Positions 1 through 11,800 of a DNA stretch of 64,000 nt are shown here, in pieces; positions within the stretch are counted from its first letter, which is position 1, and each line of letters begins with the position of its first letter. Source of the stretch: Glossina fuscipes. Its lineage: Eukaryota > Arthropoda > Insecta > Diptera > Glossinidae. A program made the translations under genes and the position numbers. The DNA lies in contig NW_023998414.1 in the NCBI RefSeq assembly GCF_014805625.2, positions 2,989,172-3,053,171 of the forward strand, written 5' to 3'. The notes beneath the pieces are model-generated. The model was not told the origin of the DNA. It saw nothing but the letters and a program-made list of their open reading frames with translations, and searched no databases.

Positions 1-1093
1 CACATATAATGCCACCAGGAGCTGGTTGCTCAGCCGGTGCAGCTGTCATGTTTTGCTCTGGTGCCAAAGGAGCTGGATTTTCTGCATTAGCTTGGGGTAC
101 TGTTGCAGCCGGTTGACCAGCTGCATTTACGACTGTTGCACCATTAACATCGGTTGCATTTACTGGTTGCCCGTTATTGATTATTATGATACGATCTCCA
201 CCTGCATTACCGTCACTTGGAGCAGGAGCATGTTCCACACGGGTTTGGGTAGGCGTAAGAGCATGACCCAAAAGAGCGCCACCTAAAGCACCGGCTACTA
301 ACCCAGTACCTACAAAAAAATAAAAAAATTTTAATTTTGAAGTTCTTAATAATTTGAATTAAAAAATCGTACCGAAACCCGGTCCCGATGAACTTTGTTG
401 AGGTGACGTAGCATAATAAGTGGCTCCAGCTGGCAATGGAGCACCGGGTTGTAAGAGGGTAGCTCCGGCAGGCACACCGCCATAGTAATTGCCACCAGCT
501 GGCATTCCATGTGGATAATAGGAATTGCTGCCAGCAGAATATCCACCGCTCGGTATATGAGGATTAACTGGATAATAACTAGCGCCGTGTGGCACATTGC
601 CTTGCGAGTAATAAGTAGCACCCGGCCCTAAATGGGTACCTGTAGCCTGGCTATAATTAGGCGGAGGTGGAGCATTGTTTTGTTTTTGATAAATCGGGGG
701 TTGCTCGTAAATATTTGTCTTAGCTCCTCCAGCTACATTACTAGACGAATATGCGGGTGGAGGTCCAGCATGTCCTTGTTGATTTGGTACATTCCATCCA
801 ATGGGAGGAGAATTCTGGCTTGGAGCACTTGCCGGACGGTTAGGTTGAGAATTATAATTAGGATAACTTAATTTAGCTTGATCAGCATGAGAATTATCAC
901 TATAGCTAGGCTTGGTGACACTTGTACTAGGTTGACGGCGAGTACTATATCCACTGCTTGAACTTTTACGACGTCCGCTACCGACAGTGCGTTTGCCTTC
1001 ACTTATGGTTATGGAAATTACCAGAAATATCCATACAAGTGCTATAGACTTCAAGGTCATTAAACCCGAAACGGAAAATTTGTTCATAATCAT
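1..1093 (-). CDS. Secreted Gly/Pro/Tyr-rich protein with glycine-zipper segment, 3' truncated by window edge
   Basis: I read two exons on the minus strand, 1093-373 and 309-1, joined over a 63-bp intron (donor GTACGA, acceptor TTTTTTTGTAG). Without splicing the frame stops at TAA 359-361. With it, the frame stays open for over 100 more codons to the window edge, which is why I prefer the spliced model. The N-terminus has a hydrophobic signal peptide (about residues 13-33, LKSIALVWIFLVISITISEG) followed by a basic patch (GKRTVGSGRRK). A long low-complexity part rich in Pro, Gly, Tyr and Asn carries repeated GATYY/GASYY/GGNYY motifs. Exon 2 opens with a small-residue hydrophobic segment, GLVAGALGGALLGHALTP, then an Ala/Pro/Asn-rich tail with an IIII run. 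I do not recognise the ortholog. It is likely secreted or membrane-associated. It is divergently arranged with Rrp4. The order of signal peptide, basic patch, aromatic Gly repeats and AG-rich helix resembles prion/Shadoo proteins, but only as architecture. Confidence 0.82.
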
Positions 1094-1620
1094 TTGTGGT
1101 ATGTAAAAACTTAAAAATTGCTCGATTTTCGTGAATATTCAAAAATTTTTTTATTCTTGTTTTCACAGTTGATCTTTGCGATTCCTTAAAATGCAAACAG
1201 GTTTCTACTTATTTTCGTATTTTAGCACAAATTTTCCTCTTTTCTGACGCGCACACAAAGCAAATATCAACCACTATTTTAAGAAAAAATGACGCATTCA
1301 ACGAAAGCAATATGTACGAATGCAACACAGCTGTTTGATGGCAATAAATATTATACGAATGGCAATACTTATTATCAAATAGTGAACAAAGTTAATCGAT
1401 ATCGAAAAAACTTTTTCAAAATTAATGTAAAAATTTTGCGCTCTTTAGAACGCATTCGACGATTTAGACGATTCTAGATCGTCTAGTAATAAATTTCTTC
1501 GTAATTGGAAACATTTGTTAATCAAAAAATTGAATATGGCAATGCCTCCGTAGTGTATGTAAAAATGTTTTTTTAATTAATTATAAGCACTGAAAATATA
1601 GAAAAAAGAAGAAATTAAAA
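1094..1620. promoter_or_regulatory. Divergent intergenic promoter region with DRE-like motif
   Basis: This 527-bp spacer separates two divergent start codons, so it should hold both promoters. It contains ATCGATA at 1395-1401, seven of eight bases of the Drosophila DREF site TATCGATA, a motif common at housekeeping fly promoters. A 7-bp inverted repeat, AGACGAT (1466-1472) and ATCGTCT (1478-1484), lies closer to Rrp4. I see no convincing TATA box. The promoter role is inferred from gene geometry. Confidence 0.4.
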
Positions 1621-2517
1621 ATGACGGCGAATATTAAAATACGTTTGGCTCGAGATCGTGTTGATATGGGTTTGTTAGCTCAAAATCAAGCGAACGCTCC
1701 ACGTTTATATACGCCAGGTGAAGTAGTTATTGCTGAAGGCGGCTTTATGAAAGGTCATGGAACTTACGGGGAAGGAGAAGACATTAAAGCCTCGGTGGCC
1801 GGTGTTATTGAAAAGGTTAATAAATTAATTTCTATTAAACCTCTGAAAAGTCGTTACGTCGGCGAAATAGGCGACGTAGTTGTTGCACGTATTATTGATG
1901 TACAGCAAAAACGCTGGAAAGTCGACACTAACTCAAGATTAGATTCAATTTTATTACTATCCTCTGTTAACTTGCCGGGTGGCGAGCTGAGAAGACGAGT
2001 GTCAGAAGATGAGCAGACCATGCGTAAATATCTGCAGGAAGGAGATCTTATTTCAGCCGAAGTACAAAATATTTACGAAGAAGGTACATTGTCTCTATAT
2101 ACAAGATCGCTAAGATACGGCAAACTTTCTCAAGGAGTTCTGGTAAAGGTGTTTCCCTCTTTGGTAAAAAGGCGTAAAACTCATTTTCACAGTCTACCCT
2201 GCGGAGCAAGTATTATCCTTGGCAACAATGGTTTCATTTGGATTGCGCCCACAGTTAATACTGATGTGGATGGTGGGGATGGTGGTTTTTCTCAGAATCT
2301 TACCGAAGTTGTACCAAAAGCTGACCGAGAAGTCATCGCCCGTGTTCGCAATTGTACGTTAGCATTAGCTCATTGTAAAATGATGCTTTATGATACGAGT
2401 ATATTATATGCCTATGAGTTATCCATGAAATATGAAGTTAAACAATTGCTTGAGCAGGAAGCCATATTCGATGTAGCTTTTCTAACTAAACATAGGCTAA
2501 GATTGCAAGATGAATAG
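1621..2517 (+). CDS. Rrp4: Exosome complex cap subunit RRP4 (EXOSC2)
   Basis: This intronless 298-residue protein is an RRP4/EXOSC2 ortholog. RRP4 is one of three S1/KH cap proteins of the RNA exosome; it helps guide RNA into the 3'-5' decay and processing machine in nucleus and cytoplasm. Family blocks are intact: the N-terminal PGEVV...FMKGHGTY block (residues about 33-50), ASVAGVIEKVNKLISIKPLK, the S1 region with GEIGDVVVARI and QKRWKVDTNSRLDSILLLSS (about 80-120), LPGGELRRR, LQEGDLISAEVQ, and the KH region with SLVKRRKTHFHSLPCGASI and ILGNNGFIWIAP (about 180-220). Length matches the usual 290-300 residues. The ATG has a good insect context (AAAA before it) and is the first in frame. No lesion is visible. 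Human and fly CSL4 are also S1 cap proteins, but the PGGELRRR and GNNGFIW blocks favour RRP4. Confidence 0.96.
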   Translation: MTANIKIRLARDRVDMGLLAQNQANAPRLYTPGEVVIAEGGFMKGHGTYGEGEDIKASVAGVIEKVNKLISIKPLKSRYVGEIGDVVVARIIDVQQKRWKVDTNSRLDSILLLSSVNLPGGELRRRVSEDEQTMRKYLQEGDLISAEVQNIYEEGTLSLYTRSLRYGKLSQGVLVKVFPSLVKRRKTHFHSLPCGASIILGNNGFIWIAPTVNTDVDGGDGGFSQNLTEVVPKADREVIARVRNCTLALAHCKMMLYDTSILYAYELSMKYEVKQLLEQEAIFDVAFLTKHRLRLQDE

Positions 2518-3550
2518 AATGCATTTGTATATTGTTAACTTAAACTAAACTTTTGATATATTTTTTCGACTTCACTGTGTAAGTAGAAAGTGTTTTAATA
2601 TATATGGAATAATACGGAACTTTGAGACTAAGGATTTCGATAGTTATAAAGTGATTCCTCATTGGCCTTCAAGGTGAAGTATCTATTCAGATGTTAGCGT
2701 TTAAATAAAGCATGCGCAAGTTGTGACATACTGACGACAAAGTCCAGACAACCAGAATTAGTAAATTTGCTTAATAAATAAACAATCATTTCTCTCTCTT
2801 CAGTTTTTCACCTGTATCGATAAATGATGCGAAGGAAATTTAAAAATAATTGTAAGTAGACGAATAAAGCTACTTTATTGGCTTAGGCCACTTAAACTTA
2901 GCAACCCCAAAAAAAAAGAAGCATGGTGGACGAATTACGCAGAAATTCTTTAATTAAGCCAATGTTCATACGCGTTCTCTTATAAACGACCAATTGCTCT
3001 AAGCCGCCTTAATTGGTTCTTAGGACGGGTTTTTCACAATGACTTATTTACATGGACTGGGAAAAGTAAAGCTTGAAAAGTGGCAAGAGAGATGAGCATA
3101 ACATTAAACAAGACTATTTTATCTATTAGTTGACTATCTGTCCGTACTATAAAACTTTCAATACAACTTAAGTATTAATGTAACATACTTTTGTTCCCTT
3201 TGCTAACAGTAAAAACTACTTCTTTTCAATAACAATGAGTACACCACGAAACTCCACTTGAACCCAGCAAGTACTTAGAAATAAAGCAAAATGTAAAGTG
3301 CTTGTTATATTTCTAGTAGAGGGAGAGTTTTGTACTTTATTTTATATATATGCAACAACAACAAAGGGAGAAGAGAATTGAGTATACTTTAGGGCGAACT
3401 TTATAATACTTATTGCTTAAATAATTTTTTTAGAGCAACCATAGGGTATTTTTTAAAGTTTCTAATTCGGATAGAACGGTTTGCTTGCTTTAAATAAGCA
3501 TTTTTATCATTTGTCAAAATTCAAAAAATAAATTTGACAATAATGATAGC

Positions 3551-3585
3551 GGTACTGCACACGTAACATGTTACGTGAGCGTACC
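3551..3585. repeat. Perfect 18-bp palindrome with outer inverted arms
   Basis: CACGTAACATGTTACGTG at 3560-3577 is its own reverse complement. It is flanked by GGTAC (3551-3555) and GTACC (3581-3585), which pair as outer arms. Just upstream, 3507-3547 holds a second imperfect inverted repeat (ATCATTTGTCAAA against TTTGACAATAATGAT). The pair may be a dimeric protein site, a cruciform, or the end of a decayed foldback element. Confidence 0.7.
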
Positions 3586-3945
3586 ATTCTACCTTCACAA
3601 TATGGGAAACACATATATTGCTATATATAAGTTTTTTTTAAAAATCAACAAGCACTCGTCGGCTTAAGCTAACCTAATTGGCAATCTATTCGAGCATCCT
3701 ATCTGTAATAACCGATTTTTGAAGTGAATGTGATAAAAAGTTGAAAGAAGTGATGCTCGTAAGTGAAATTGGGAGACGGGTAGATTGACATCCAGACATG
3801 ACTGTACAATATCCAAATTAAATGCGGTCGACGGGGTCGCCGGTGGGTATTAGTGCGAATATAAAGGAATAATAGAGAGAAACGAAGCCAAGCGATAACT
3901 GCAATAAATGTGGTGGTGTTTTCTGGTTTTCTATATAATTAACAG

Positions 3946-4049
3946 CAGAGTAGTATACTGTTTTTGTTGCTGCAAATTTATGTGAAGAGTAANNNNNNNN
4001 NNCAGAGTAGTATACTGTTTTTGTTGCTGCAAATTTATGTGAAGAGTAA
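3946..4049. other. 10-N assembly gap with identical 47-bp flanks
   Basis: Bases 3946-3992 and 4003-4049 are identical (both begin CAGAGTAGTATACTG and end GAAGAGTAA) and sit on either side of N 3993-4002. This is the pattern of two contig ends that overlap but were not merged. The duplication is most likely an artefact and the true sequence probably has one copy. Confidence 0.9.
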
Positions 4050-4813
4050 AAACATGTGCAGAGGAAAATTAAGCCAAAATGGGATAACATTAAAAAGCAG
4101 TGGTGATTACAGAACCAATGGGAGAGAATTTTTACTAGGTTTTGTATTCACAATAAATGGAAGAAGGTGGTTGGGTGAATGGGAGTGGGGTAGGGTATAA
4201 ATTTCGGGGTGAATAAGGTATTTTGCACTTGGCGAGATGGATGTTTCAAAAAGAAAAAAAAAAAAACAATAAGGCAGCGTTACTAACTGTCATCATTACG
4301 AGGGTGTTTACATTTTTGAAGATCAATGCTTGCCAATCGTTGGTTCGCGTCCCATCAATGTAAACATTAAATGTAAATTTTGGATTTCCGTAGAAAAATC
4401 TGAATTTTAGTCCGCTCGTGTTTGCACACAAAAGGTTTCGAGCATAGTCCCTAGATGTTTCTACATACGATTGCTATTTATTTGAATTGATGCAGAGAAA
4501 ATTGGCTGATTAGCGCTTTAGGTTTTTCGGAGACATTAAGATGTACCTTTAAACCCGAGATTAGCACCTTTTTAAACAATTGCACACAACACATAGGTAC
4601 ACATCTTCATTTCTAGGTGTACCTTTTTAAGCTCAGTCCCATCAAATTCAAAGAGGAAAATTCCAAATAAATTTTAGCATTTTGAGCAGCAGTTTAATTA
4701 TCTACGTAATTTTTAATTACGAAATTAGTGGTCCACAGCTGCATAAAAATTGGCAATCTCTGTTATAGACAATAATCAGGAAAGTTAGTTACTAGTTGTA
4801 AAAGATGAACGTG

Positions 4814-4906
4814 AGTAAGGGAGGAGATAGAAGCAGCAAACAGACACAGTAAGGGAGGAGATAGAAGCAGCAAAACAGACACAGAGAGAGAGAGAGAGAG
4901 AGAGAG
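4814..4906. repeat. 34/35-bp tandem duplication followed by (GA)n
   Basis: The unit starting AGTAAGGGAGGAGATAG occurs at 4814-4847 and again at 4848-4882; the second copy differs by one extra A. A (GA)n tract of about 12 repeats follows directly to 4906. This looks like slippage-type expansion in intergenic DNA. Confidence 0.85.
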
Positions 4907-5022
4907 TGAATGCGAGGGGATTAGGAATTATCACAGACAACTACAAATGGCAAGATGGCCCAGCATTTATTTCGGAATTCAAACTGGACGTCTATTAAGG
5001 ACTTTCTCTGTTTCAGAAACAA

Positions 5023-5024
<2 letters not shown>

Positions 5025-5065
<41 letters not shown>
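5025..5065. repeat. (GT)n microsatellite
   Basis: About 20 uninterrupted GT units. The open frames across it are repeat-driven and not genes. Confidence 0.95.
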
Positions 5066-5067
<2 letters not shown>

Positions 5068-5855
5068 TTTCTTGCTGGTTCTTTCAGTTCTGCTTTGCAA
5101 ACGTTTGAGAGAAAGCGACGCCACATCAAGAAACAATTAAGGGAATCTTTGCCCATATGCCGCATATGCATATATAAAAAGTCCATGAAAATCTTCTAGT
5201 TTGAATTTTGAAATGCATGTGAGGCCATCATGTCATTTAATTGTTACTGAAATTTTATTTAAAGTTATCTATGAAGATTGCGATGTATTAACGAGAAGCG
5301 CTTGTGTTAAAAACTCGCAATATATGAAAATCGTGAATATTTGTGTGCAACAGGCAATAGTAACAAATCAGTTAGTCTCGTATAAATCTTCTCTCGTAGC
5401 GAACAAACAAAATTTTACAAAAAACAATGCCAATGCCAGTCAAATATTTGATATGACTTATACCACAAAGATATTTTGAGAGAATGAGAGAAGGTATATA
5501 AAGCTAAGAAATTTGAGAAGATTTTTCCACTTTTTTTCATTCGTTTCTAAAACTTTGAACGATAAAGATGTGTAAATAATATACGTAAACATAATCCTTC
5601 GTGGTGAAAACATACGTACGTAATTATTATTGAGAGAAAAAAAAAAGAAAAAAAGCAACAACTGGCTACAGCAAGGTGCATTTAAGTAAACATAAACCTA
5701 AGATTAAAGAATTGTAAAGAATTAAAAATATTATAAAAAGTCGTTAAAGATAAAAAAGCTAAAAAAAAAAAAAAAATAATAATATATTAAGTTTTCAATA
5801 AAAAAAATAAAACAATTAATTAACATAAAGGGAGAAACTATTCTTTTAAGCGGCC

Positions 5856-8800
5856 ATGAATTTTCGAAATCATATTAAGGACGACAGTGGTAACAAGCAT
5901 GTTTGTCCAAACGATAGACAATTGGCATTGAGAGCAAAGTAAATATGTACCTATAAAGTAATAATAGCATTGTAAACAAAAATAATATCCCTTTTTGTTA
6001 TTAACTTTTGTATATAACTGAGATTTAGTTTATTTTACGATAACACACAATAATGACTCATTTTGATTTTTAAAAAAAAGGAAAAACTCATTTGCCTTAA
6101 CATATGCTTTGAAATAAGTTTTTTTTTTTTTGAAAACGGTCTTTAAGAAAAGTTGCTTTTTTTTTTTGTTCAATTATTAGACATAAAAAAAAATCCTTTG
6201 CACGTTTCTTTACTTAATAAAATGATAGACGACAGTGGGAGATTTCGCTAGAATGTAAACTAAGACTTTATATTATGGAGAATTAAATACACAGACAAAA
6301 GTAGACGACATCAATATGGCGTCAATGGCTTTACATGTTGTGTATGAACTTGTTGTTGTTGCTTTCGTTGCACGTAATTTATATCTTTACTCTAAGCTTC
6401 CTCGATATTTCAGGATTTCTTTATGACATTGAATTTAATTGATTTTAATGTCAATTTAAAATTTCTTTTATAGTCAGCTGATTATTATTATGGTTAACTT
6501 TAATGTTGTATGAATGAATGCTTTTGAAAATCGTCACACCAATGAAAATATTTTTCGTATTTATTCTGCACGCGCAGTTAACATAGACTAACATAGACTA
6601 TTTGGCGCCATCCACCCGCTGAGTATACAGCATTAGAACCTTCTTCGATATGACAACAGCGTTATTTAGAACCCGCTACTTTGTTTGTTCGTCATCTCGA
6701 TACATAAAAGTTTTTGGCAGATAACAAGTGACTATCGCAATGTATATATAGCCATTATGGGAACTTTGTTCAATAAAAGATATTCTATTAAAATCAATTA
6801 GATAGCAAAAATTCTTACTAAGTTCACGAGACATTAACTGTAAGCGATAAGGAAACTTCTAATATGTAACGTTAGACCAAAGCGATAGGAAAAATTGTAA
6901 TCTAACGATGATCCAATCATCCTATTTTAAGCTAGTTTTCAAGACCAAACATTCGTAAATTGGCCGATGACTGCTAGCATGGGCGTAGAAACTTGTAAAA
7001 TGATCATTGTGATACCGGGCGTCTACACATATATATAGTTATAGAGGAGAGATAGATGAAATTGGTAAGTACTGTTTAGAGAAGCATTTAACCGAAAGTA
7101 ACGACCACCTCTGATAATAATTTCAATTATGAAAATTGCCACCTTCCTGCTTATTATTTAGTGGTTTTGGGGGGTACAAAAATTATATTTGGCTTTAAAT
7201 GTAACCTTAAATAAATCATCAAAGTGGTCGCAGAAGGGCAAGGGTAACTGTTAAATTTAAATCACCATTAACGTATAGCTAGAAGCAATTGCTTTGCTTC
7301 AATCGCTCGTTGAGACAATTCAAATAGTCTTAATTAATATAACGGTAACGCACATTATTTCATAAGAAAATTTGCATAATTTCCAAAAACATTGTTAAAG
7401 CATATATTGCCCGACGATTCAAGGCCACAAGTTGATGAACAGAACGAACACGGAAAAATTTGTTACGACATAACCTCAAAAAAAGCAAATGAAATGAAAC
7501 CACTTCAGCAGAAAATATCTTCTTGATTTGTATGAGCTCTTGTAAACTGATTCAGTTCTGTGCAGTAGCGAGTTGTTAGCATACTTACGATTCCCTGCCC
7601 GAACAGTCTAACTTGACCTGAAATATTCGTGTTATTAGCCTTAAAGTAAAGTAGTAAATCCGGTTGGATGGCCCGTCCTCCCGCAGAGCTATCTTTCTGC
7701 TAAACAAAGCGGACAAACTTTCGGAAAGAGTAAAGAAAGAACTTAGGATCCGAGATGGCATATCTCAGCTCCTAAGTTTGGCTATATCAAAAGACGCTAT
7801 CGATAAAGTCGTCGCTGACATACAAAAAAGCAAGGTCATGGAAGAAATTTGCTTTCTTATAGCGCCCACGCCTCTCACAGAGATCGGTACAAATGGCAGC
7901 CCACGTTCCAGAGCTAGGTGGCTGCATAAGTCCAAGACAGAGAAAGAGAAATTTAACGCGGAACTGGAGACTGACAGAATTTTGCTCCAAGTGCCAAAAC
8001 TAGGCATAGGTCAGTAAGCGCCGTTTTGAATTTAGTATCAAACATGAACGGGGCAAAGCAGATCAGTCGCAAACTTATATGCAGCGGCGCCCAAATGCTC
8101 AAGTGACGTACGCCGTTCCCATTTAGTTATAGAAAGTATTGCAAAGTAAACATCTTTTACGCAAGTTGGAAATATTTCATATCAGACCATCGTATAGTCC
8201 CAATGTTGCTTAATTAACACTCCTGCCTACGATTGCATTATAATTAAATTCAATATACTTATTGTACTCTTTAAGCCTACCTAAGATCTAAACTGAATTC
8301 ATTGGAAAATGTTTTGTGCGCCGCTTGTAAGCTTCCACTAGTAGCCCTTAACGCTCTATAAGATCACGTATATCTGAATGTTTTGTGAGAAACACCGTGA
8401 CTCAGGCAAGCATCAGTTCTGTGTCGACATGTTTGCTTCATTGTCATCAAAACCAAGGTCACGTCATAAGAGCAAGAAAAAGAAGCCAGATTGCCATTGG
8501 AAATAAAGCGCAGGACAACGGCAAGAGAAACGGTTTATAAAATGTTCCCGTACGGCATATAAGCTAGTAAAACTAAGAAGCAGTGACGTATCACCAACTT
8601 TTCCACGAATCGTGAATCCCGGCGATATTATTTGCGATGGCGATCATAACGCCAGACGCACAGGGCGGTGTTCAGAACCATAAAACCTGGCGGAATTCAT
8701 GATAATTCTAAAATTGAAACGCTGGAGACCTGAGTGATATAATGACGATAATGATAATTTAAGTCATGATATCTTAAATATATCCTTTAGGCTAAGCATT

Positions 8801-11800
8801 ATATTAAATCGAAGCATTCCAAAGTCAAATTTTGAAGAAAATGCTTTCAATGCTTGGAAAGAATCCGCTTTGAAGATTTCTCTATATATATATATTAAAA
8901 TAACTGTGTAAACTTAGTGATAACTAAGCGTAAGGATCAATTAAATTATCTGAACTTTTCACTTAACTAATTAATTTTCAATAGAACGATATTTTTATTT
9001 TGAATATAAAATTTTGAAAACCTTCAGTAAATGATGTAAAATGAATACATGATGTAGACGAAAGCATGTGTACATGTACATAGAGAAGAGCGGATAAAGC
9101 CGTTAACCTTAAAAGAACTTGAAAAAAAAAAAAGTTTGTTGATTTTTTTGAGAAAATATTGCGCACCCACATGTGCGCACCAAGTTTACATATAATTATT
9201 TACGACATTCGCACAGGTGTTTATTTAATTTAAGGGAACAGTGTTCGTAACATACGGAAGTTAAACATGCATAAAACGTAGGCATCTGTTTATCTTCAGT
9301 CGTGTATATACAATTTCATCATCGAGGACACTTTATTCGCCCGCTTGCTACTTTTCCTTCGTTTCCCAAGCCTTTCTGATTTCTTCTCTCTTGGTCTATA
9401 CGTAAAATTTATATTACAGTTTTCATCTTCATCTACCTTACGAGAGTAATAGAGAAAAAGACAATTAAGAACATAATAGTCGGGCAAGGCCTATCATTAA
9501 ATACCCTAACACCGTCGCATTGTCTAACACATTTCTATTTTTATTCGAGAACACAAAAATTACGTCTTGTTTTTATATATAAAGGCATGTTTTTCAAGCG
9601 TGTATTTATGGGGAAACAGGACCCAAAACGCATCCTAATGTACTACAAGTTTAATCTTTACATAGGGCAAAACCAAAAAATAGGTGTAGATAGTCCAAAT
9701 TTTGTAGAATTCATTTTTATATCGATATACTATCATGGGTTCATGGCACATAGATTTTTCTGCTCGACAAAGGATCAATTTTCGTGAAAATCTTTATAAG
9801 TATAGGATCCAAAAAAAGGCCGAGTTGATCCAAATATGGTCCAGTTATTCCATTTTATACCTTTTTATCGCGTGAATTTCAGTCTTCATTTCATGAGAGG
9901 GGTTTTAAAAATTTACCCAGCCGGTCCAAAGTTTCCATACCAATTGAGAATGCCCAAATACTACTATTTAGCCACTTGTCATGAGAAATCTTGAAAATTG
10001 CAATTTCTTTCCATATAACGACTTTTCGGAATAGGACGTTAAATGGTGCAAAATGGAAAAAGTGCGCCGATCCGAAATAATTTCAATATCGTTCGTCCTT
10101 GGCTCAAAGCACGTCATTGCAGCAAATTTTATCAAAATATCTCAAGAATTTCGACCTGTAGTTTGAACATAAATAATCCACACACAGACAGACGGACCGA
10201 CAGACAGACAGACAGGCTTAGATTAATTCAGATTACGATTCTGAATCGATCGATATAATAAAAGATGGGTCTATCTTCTCTCTCTTCTGCGTGTTACATA
10301 CGTTCGTACGAACTTAATATACTCTGTACCGTAAGGTGTAGAGTATAAAAAAAGGAACATGCGACACATACGGCGCATATTGTACTGTTATTACACTGAG
10401 CATATAGTTTATATTTAGTTTATTGTAGCGGCTGTAAAATGACATTAGTAGATGTCCAGTTATTGTTAGAAAGTTCTCTCATGCGAGGAGCCGTGCGATG
10501 ATATTTTCTACCGATTTTGTGTCATGAAAGATTAATTATTGCAAAATTCCTTTGCATATGAAACCTTTTTTAGGATAGCAAAAAAAAAAAAGTGGTAAGC
10601 GATCGCGCAATTGATCTGATCCAATTCAATTTGCTTTAAAAAAAAGCTGAACCTACCTAAAATCTCTCTGAAAATAGTTAACGTTCGAATAAACTTCATA
10701 TACCCGATAATACAAGCGGTGTAAAGTGTAAAAATTGCAGACTGTATTTTATCAAAGAAACAATGCTAAGCGATTACAAATATAATTCTATTTTCGATCT
10801 ATATATTTCTATTTATATCTATCTGTATATCTATCTATATATTTTTGATTAGGTTAAGTTCCTTAACAGATTTCGACATCAATTCTTTGTACGACAAACG
10901 CTTTTTATTGCAGAAATTATGCTATCTAACTGCAAGGGGGCATTTAGCTGATGGTTCCAGCTCAAGATTCAAAATAGGTGTTATTCAAATATCCAGCAGA
11001 TATCGATATAATATTTGCAATTTTAGTTTCGATTATCTTAACTTGATAACTTTAAGTTAATGCGAATTTCTGATCAAAAATCCCTTTCCTTTGTATCGTT
11101 TCTTTAAAGCCTAAAAATTTCTTCCGACACACACATTTTCTTGATAATAAGAAAGTCGATTAACCACTTATACTATCGTAGATTCTGAGACAGCGATTGC
11201 AGCGCCCACAGTGCAACGTAAAGTGTGGACAGAGCTCTGTTCTTCAAAAGGAATGAAAAATGAGTTTCTTGCTCATTACTCACAAGCTGTGGTTGATGCT
11301 GTACGAAACTGTACGAAGATGAGCAAAACTGACCACGCCTACTTAGTATATCAATATGTAATTTTTTTTTCTCAAAATTTTTACAAAACCCAGAAGCACA
11401 TTTCCAAAATCCCATAAAGTACATAAATTCTTGGTCAGTTTGAAATTTGGTGCAAGCATCTAAAAATGTCTGTCGTCCTGTCCATCTGTCTGAATGCGTA
11501 ATTGCGATAAATCAGCTCCCGTTCGTGTAAACTAATCAGATATCATCTATAACTTTGCAAAAGATTTTAAACTTTTGACTTAAACTTTTCCGAAGACACG
11601 CCTATAACGTTCACGCACCCATTTATCCTTTCCCTTGAGGGATGTAAAAAATTCGGTCATAACCGAATATAATTTTCTTGTTATTTATTATTATTATAAT
11701 TAATTTAGGTAAAGAAATATATTCGAAGACTGAGATCGTAAAGCATTAGCTTCTAAGGATGTCGGCACTTGAGATTTGAGTTGTTAATGAATATGTTCTT

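Larger units (their letters stand above)
2518..5855. other. Intergenic region Rrp4 to Rph exon 1: repeats and an assembly gap
   Basis: No gene is supported here. Contents are possible AATAAA-type poly(A) signals for Rrp4 near 2702 and 2775, a palindromic region (3500-3585), a 10-N gap with a duplicated flank (3946-4049), a tandem duplication next to a GA repeat (4814-4906), and a GT microsatellite (5025-5065). The 3' part probably holds the Rph promoter and 5'UTR, but I cannot place the transcription start. Confidence 0.6.

Noticed and set aside
26..286. Plus-strand open frame with many Cys codons
   Set aside because: It is the shadow of exon 2 of the minus-strand secreted-protein gene, which has a spliced, continuous frame.
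4955..5140. Overlapping frames across the GT repeat on both strands
   Set aside because: They encode Cys-Val or His-Thr runs that come only from the dinucleotide repeat.
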